Part shown: positions 60,412 through 64,000 of the stretch, in pieces
How the letters are laid out: every line of letters starts with the position of its first letter
Position numbering within the stretch: position 1 is the first letter of the stretch
Source of the DNA: PVC group bacterium
GTDB lineage: Bacteria; Verrucomicrobiota; Kiritimatiellia; CAIKKV01
Reading direction: 5' to 3'
Length of the DNA: 64,000 nt
Assembly (NCBI GenBank): GCA_945898015.1
Contig: CAMDGM010000019.1
Coordinates: forward strand, 1 to 64,000
Notes under the pieces: generated by a model
Databases searched by the model: none
What the model saw: only the letters and a program-made list of their open reading frames with translations
What the model was told of the DNA's origin: nothing
Program-made: the position numbers and the translations under genes

Positions 60412-61401
60412 ATGCGTCCCTATTCGGTGATTCTCGGCAACCTCGGCAACACCTGCGACCGGTTTCTTTCCACGGGCTACAAGACCGTGGTGCCCAAGGC
60501 GGAGATGGTCCGCCAGGCGGCCTCCATTCCCGGGATTTCGGGCATCGAGCTGATCGGCAACTGGGACGTGACCGCGAAAAACGTCGCGTCCGTGAAGCAG
60601 TTGCTGGCCCGGCACAAGCTGAAATGCGTGTCGATTATTCCCGATCATTTTTCCAGGAAGGTCTGGGGGTCGGGTGCGTTCACCTCCCGGGATCCTGCCG
60701 TGCGGCGCCGGGCCGTGGCCGAGACCCGCGAAATGATGGATGTCGCCGTTGAACTCGGGTGTCCGCTCCTCAACCTGTGGCCCGGCCAGGACGGGTACGA
60801 CTATCCCTTCCAGGGCGATTTCCTTCGCGCCTGGGATTGGCTTGTCGATGCCGTTCGCGAGTGCGCGGGGTATCGCCAGGATATCCGCCTGGCGCTGGAG
60901 TACAAGCCGTGCGAGCCCCGCACCCATTCTTATGCCGGCCTGGCCCGTGCCGCCGACGCCCTGCTGGCGGCCCAGGCCACCGGCTGCGCGAATGTGGGCG
61001 TGACGATTGATGTGGGCCATGCCTTTGCCGCCGGCGAGAACGTGTCCGAAAGCGCCGCGCTTCTCGCCCGGGCCGGCCGCCTGTTCCATCTTCACTTCAA
61101 TGACAATTACCGCTCCTGGGACGACGACATGATTGTGGGCTCCGTGCATACGGTCGAATATGTGGAGCTGCTGTTCTGGCTTCGCCGCCTGGAGTATAAG
61201 GGCTGGTATTCCATGGACCAGTATCCCTATCGCGAGGACGGCCGCGAAGCGATCGCCCGGAGTGTCGAATGGCTGCTGGCCCTGGAGCGGCGCATCGACC
61301 GCTTTGGCATGAAACGGCTGGCGGCCATTGTGGACCGCGGGCTGGCGGTCGAGTCCACGCGCGCGCTTCGCGAGCTTCTGCTTGGCAAGGAACGGGGATG
61401 A
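60412..61401 (+). CDS. Sugar phosphate isomerase/epimerase (xylose isomerase-like TIM barrel)
   Basis: 329 residues. The AP_endonuc_2/xylose-isomerase-like fold is seen in SGIELIGNWDV, LGCPLLNLWPGQDGYDYPFQ, ALEYKPCEPRTHSY (metal-ligand Glu), GVTIDVGHAF (Asp, His) and LFHLHFNDNYRSWDDDM. Such proteins isomerise or epimerise sugars. GGAG precedes the ATG at 60412. It lies downstream of the secreted protein; the following GYF_2 gene starts in its last 4 bases (ATGA), so the three are probably co-expressed. Confidence 0.84.
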   Translation: MRPYSVILGNLGNTCDRFLSTGYKTVVPKAEMVRQAASIPGISGIELIGNWDVTAKNVASVKQLLARHKLKCVSIIPDHFSRKVWGSGAFTSRDPAVRRRAVAETREMMDVAVELGCPLLNLWPGQDGYDYPFQGDFLRAWDWLVDAVRECAGYRQDIRLALEYKPCEPRTHSYAGLARAADALLAAQATGCANVGVTIDVGHAFAAGENVSESAALLARAGRLFHLHFNDNYRSWDDDMIVGSVHTVEYVELLFWLRRLEYKGWYSMDQYPYREDGREAIARSVEWLLALERRIDRFGMKRLAAIVDRGLAVESTRALRELLLGKERG

Positions 61402-62060
61402 GGTATTTCTACCTCAGCGCGGAGAACCAGGCGGTGGGCCCTCTGGAGGGCGAGGCTCTGGTGGCGCTGCGCCGGCAAGGCGTGATCGGGGACGACACGA
61501 GGGTCGCGCCCGAAGGCGAGGCGGTCTGGCATGTCTTTGCCGATTTCTATAGGCCCGGTGTTTCCGATTCGACGTCGTCCGCGCTTCCGCTGCCCCCGGT
61601 TTCGATTCGGGTGTTCGGGATCTGTAACATCGTGTTCGGTTCCCTGGGCCTCCTTTGCATGCCGGTGACGGCCGGCCTTATCGCGGCCGTCATTCTGGGG
61701 AAAACGCAGGAAGTCTATGAGCCCCTTCATAACGCCTGGCTGGTTTTTACCGTGGTGTTGGGTGTCTTTCTGGCCGGAGGACTTCTGCTCAGCGGCATCG
61801 GGTTGTGCCGGTTCCGGGAATGGGGGCGCAAGCTCGCCCTCGCCTGTGCCGGGGTGGATGTGGTGGAGTCGTTCATTTCCTTCGGTGTTAATTTGACCAC
61901 CTCGCCGCTGGTGGTGAAGCATCAGTTCGATTGCACGAAGCATTGGCTGGGTGTGGCCTTGTTTGTGTTTCTGCTGGTGATCGGCCTCGCGTATCCCGTG
62001 GCGCTGCTGGTCATGCTCCGCCGGCGCGGCGTGCGGGAGGCGTTCCTGGGCCGAGAATGA
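61398..62060 (+). CDS. GYF_2 (DUF4339) domain membrane protein
   Basis: 220 residues. The first 50 residues form a GYF_2 domain (YFYLSAENQAVGPLEGEALVALRRQGVIGDDTRVAPEGEAVWHV). After a Ser/Pro linker there are four hydrophobic helices (about 73-95, 112-138, 145-165 and 180-210). GYF_2 proteins are common in PVC bacteria and Bacteroidetes, and their function is unclear; the domain may bind proline-rich peptides. Start overlaps the upstream stop by 4 bp. Confidence 0.78.
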   Translation: MRYFYLSAENQAVGPLEGEALVALRRQGVIGDDTRVAPEGEAVWHVFADFYRPGVSDSTSSALPLPPVSIRVFGICNIVFGSLGLLCMPVTAGLIAAVILGKTQEVYEPLHNAWLVFTVVLGVFLAGGLLLSGIGLCRFREWGRKLALACAGVDVVESFISFGVNLTTSPLVVKHQFDCTKHWLGVALFVFLLVIGLAYPVALLVMLRRRGVREAFLGRE

Positions 62061-62085
62061 ACATGGAGCGGCAGGGGAGGCGTGA

Positions 62086-63075
62086 GTGGTGAAGGGTCAA
62101 TATCGATCCATTTTCGGTGGGTGGGTGATGGCGTTGAGCCTTTTGGCGCCGGGCTCAGCGCGTGCCTCTATTCTGGTTAATACCGAAACGGAGCCTCACC
62201 GTGTGGCGGCGGTCCAGGTGCTGCTCGCCAGGCAGGGATTCGGATGCGGCCTTGCGGATAACCATGTGGGTAACCGGACTCAGGGCGCGCTCGCGGATTT
62301 TATGGAGGCCTGGAAAATCGCCACGGAAAGCGCCGCCTGGGACGCGCTTCAGGCGGATCGCGAGCCGATCTTCGGGCGCTATACCATCCAGGCCTCCGAT
62401 CTTGCCAGCCTCGGCCGCGCGCCATCGGATTGGGAAGCCGCCGCCCGCGAACCCGCGATGGCGTACGAGTCGCTGCCGGAGCTGCTGTCCGAAACGTTTT
62501 GCATATCCGAGCGGTTTTTGAACACCCTGAATCCGGGGGTGGCGTGGGGGGCGGTTACGGCCGGGGTGTCGGTGGTGGTGCTCAATGGGCATGGGCCGGT
62601 CCAGGGTCCGCCCGCCGGCCGTGTGGAGATCGACACCCAGCGCTTTCGTCTGCGCGTGTTCGATACCAACGAGACGTTGATGTCGTCATTTCCTTGTTCC
62701 GTGGCTCGGGAGCGCACCCGGATTCCATCTGGCGAGCTGAAGATGGTTGTGTTTGCCGTGAACCCCGACTACACCTTTAATCCGGCCAATTATCCGGAAA
62801 GCCAGCGTGCCCGGGAAATCGGACATTCTCTCATTCTTCCGCCTGGCCCGAATAATCCGGTGGGCGTCTATTGGATCGGGTTGGATCGGCCTGGCTTCGG
62901 CATCCACGGCACCCCGCATCCCGCCACGATCGGGTCGATGGAATCCCATGGCTGTTTCCGGCTCATGAATGGGGATGTGCTGATGCTGAGCCGTTACGTT
63001 CGAACCGGCACCCCTGTGGTGGTCAAAGGCGCGGGATCGCCGAAGCCCGCGATTCCGGCCCTGGCAGGGGAATGA
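62086..63075 (+). CDS. L,D-transpeptidase (YkuD family), secreted
   Basis: 329 residues from a GTG, with GGGGAGG upstream (62089 is an alternative). A signal peptide (SIFGGWVMALSLLAPGSARA) is followed by a peptidoglycan-binding-like helical segment (AAVQVLLARQGFGCGLADNHVGNRTQGALADF), a LysM-like stretch and the YkuD domain with FGIHGTPHPATIGSMESHGCFRLMNGD, containing the catalytic HxxxxxxxxxxSHGC motif (Cys). It forms 3-3 cross-links or attaches proteins in peptidoglycan. The next gene starts 3 bp downstream. Confidence 0.93.
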   Translation: MVKGQYRSIFGGWVMALSLLAPGSARASILVNTETEPHRVAAVQVLLARQGFGCGLADNHVGNRTQGALADFMEAWKIATESAAWDALQADREPIFGRYTIQASDLASLGRAPSDWEAAAREPAMAYESLPELLSETFCISERFLNTLNPGVAWGAVTAGVSVVVLNGHGPVQGPPAGRVEIDTQRFRLRVFDTNETLMSSFPCSVARERTRIPSGELKMVVFAVNPDYTFNPANYPESQRAREIGHSLILPPGPNNPVGVYWIGLDRPGFGIHGTPHPATIGSMESHGCFRLMNGDVLMLSRYVRTGTPVVVKGAGSPKPAIPALAGE

Positions 63076-63078
63076 GGC

Positions 63079-64000
63079 GTGCCGGAGATGACTCCAGTTT
63101 TACCGTCCGGGCCGGTGGCCTGTGTCTGCTGCCGGCTTTCGGGCTCGGCGTGTGACGTTTCTTTTCTTTCCGGCGAGGTGGTAGATTTTGAAAAGGGGGC
63201 GTCCGGCGGCCGGGTGGTGCGGTTGCGGGCCGGACCGGAAGCGGAACGCCGGATTCTCCTGCCATCCGGCTCGGCCACGGAATGGCAGCTTGCCATTCTG
63301 GAACAGGCGTGTACCCGGCGCGGCTCCGCCGGCTCGCCGGTGCGGGTTGGCTTTTTTCACCTCGTGGAAGAGGCGGGGGCCTTGCGATTCACCCCTGCCA
63401 GCCTGTTCGTGCTGGAGCCGGATTGGCTTTTCAGCGTCAGCGATGCCACCCATTTCGATTTTTGCGACCGACAGCGGCTGGTGTCGTTTTATCAGGCCGA
63501 CACGCCGAGCCTGCCGCTGCTCCGCGGCACGCTGGTTCATCAGATGTTTCCGCGGCTCTGGCGGGGGTGTGAGGCGGCGGAGCTGGAAGCCGCCCTGGTC
63601 AAGGCTGTGGCGGAGCTGGCGCTCAAGATCGGGTTGGCCGGTCTGGATCCGGCTGCCGTGACGGCGGATTCGCGTATTCATCTGGCCCGCCTCAAGCGGT
63701 GGGCCGATGGTGTGCACAAGCAATCCGAATTGGTTTCCGAAACGTTCCGGCTGGCACCGGGCTGGGGGCTCAAGGGGCGCATCGATGCCGTGTGGGAACG
63801 GGCAGGCGTGGGCCCGGTGATACTCGGGGAGCTCAAGACCGGGCGGTCGCGGGGGCGCAGCGCGGCGCGGGCCGAGTCGGAAAACGGCGAGGCCGAACTG
63901 GGCCACATCTTCCAGCTGGTGAGCTATGCGGCCATGCTCGTGGGGCGGGGCGAGATCACCGCCGATCCGCTTCATGCCTGCTTGTTGTACAGCGGAAACC
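63079..64000 (+). CDS. RecB/Dna2-like iron-sulfur nuclease, N-terminal part (runs off window)
   Basis: About 307 codons without a stop to the window end. A Cys in FCDRQRLVSFY upstream of RGTLVHQMF (motif I His) resembles Cas4/AddB/Dna2 iron-sulfur nucleases. Then come GLKGRIDAVWE (Asp), VILGELKTGRSRG (ELK, the PD-(D/E)XK core) and HIFQLVSYAAML (QxxxY). The GTG at 63079 has AGGGGAA 6 bases upstream; an ATG at 63088 is an alternative. Whether a helicase domain follows, as in Dna2, cannot be seen. No CRISPR genes lie nearby in this window. Confidence 0.75.
   Translation, partial: MPEMTPVLPSGPVACVCCRLSGSACDVSFLSGEVVDFEKGASGGRVVRLRAGPEAERRILLPSGSATEWQLAILEQACTRRGSAGSPVRVGFFHLVEEAGALRFTPASLFVLEPDWLFSVSDATHFDFCDRQRLVSFYQADTPSLPLLRGTLVHQMFPRLWRGCEAAELEAALVKAVAELALKIGLAGLDPAAVTADSRIHLARLKRWADGVHKQSELVSETFRLAPGWGLKGRIDAVWERAGVGPVILGELKTGRSRGRSAARAESENGEAELGHIFQLVSYAAMLVGRGEITADPLHACLLYSGN

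Noticed and set aside
63100-63975. 291-codon minus-strand frame at the window end
   Set aside because: The plus strand encodes a convincing nuclease with ordered motifs throughout the same interval.
1-64000. CRISPR array or insertion sequence
   Set aside because: No regularly spaced direct repeats, transposase-like reading frame or terminal inverted repeat pair was seen while reading the window.

Overview
This is a GC-rich bacterial chromosome segment of 64 kb, densely coding on both strands. No rRNA, CRISPR array, insertion sequence or phage gene was seen. The gene repertoire suggests a polysaccharide-degrading member of the PVC group, perhaps Kiritimatiellota, Lentisphaerota or Verrucomicrobiota. 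The reasons are pyrophosphate-type phosphofructokinases with pyruvate phosphate dikinase, URO-D-family paralogs beside sugar genes, and many heparinase-, GH20-, GH42- and CBM9-type proteins. This placement is inferred; there is no marker RNA in the window.

0-11.3 kb is a central-carbon block. Two different PPi-type phosphofructokinases sit in one operon with a URO-D-family protein. They are followed by a HAD phosphatase, TM2 and DUF2752 membrane proteins, a DUF481 porin-like protein, MscL, an alpha/beta hydrolase, and a ppdK-apt pair. APT produces AMP and PPi, the co-substrates PPDK uses in the glycolytic direction.

11.3-24.6 kb is mostly housekeeping: an HD protein, an M29 aminopeptidase and a YbgC-like thioesterase (one operon); a CsgG / lipoprotein / DUF799 lipoprotein operon; YbaK; DciA; a very large repeat-built lipoprotein; a nitrilase; an overlapping TatD-TcdA-DJ-1 operon; a Spy-like periplasmic protein and an M24 peptidase.

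24.6-29.6 kb is the likely replication-origin region: dnaA, an AT-rich spacer with DnaA-box matches, dnaN, tRNA-Gln(CTG), then a DUF47-PiT phosphate uptake pair.

29.6-61.4 kb is a glycan-utilisation region. It holds two amidohydrolases, GH42 and GH42-like enzymes, GH20 hexosaminidase, two heparinase II/III-like proteins, large secreted multidomain proteins (LamG-like, CBM9-like), a Gfo/Idh/MocA oxidoreductase, a GntR/LacI hybrid regulator, a class II aldolase, a second URO-D-family protein and a sugar-phosphate isomerase-like protein. No transporter or sulfatase is present, so uptake and desulfation, if any, must be encoded elsewhere. Housekeeping mnmE-mnmG sits inside this region, and mnmG carries two perfect parS centromere palindromes inside its coding sequence. 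This is the most striking observation of the window.

61.4-64 kb holds a GYF_2-domain membrane protein, an L,D-transpeptidase and the start of an iron-sulfur RecB/Dna2-like nuclease that runs off the window end.
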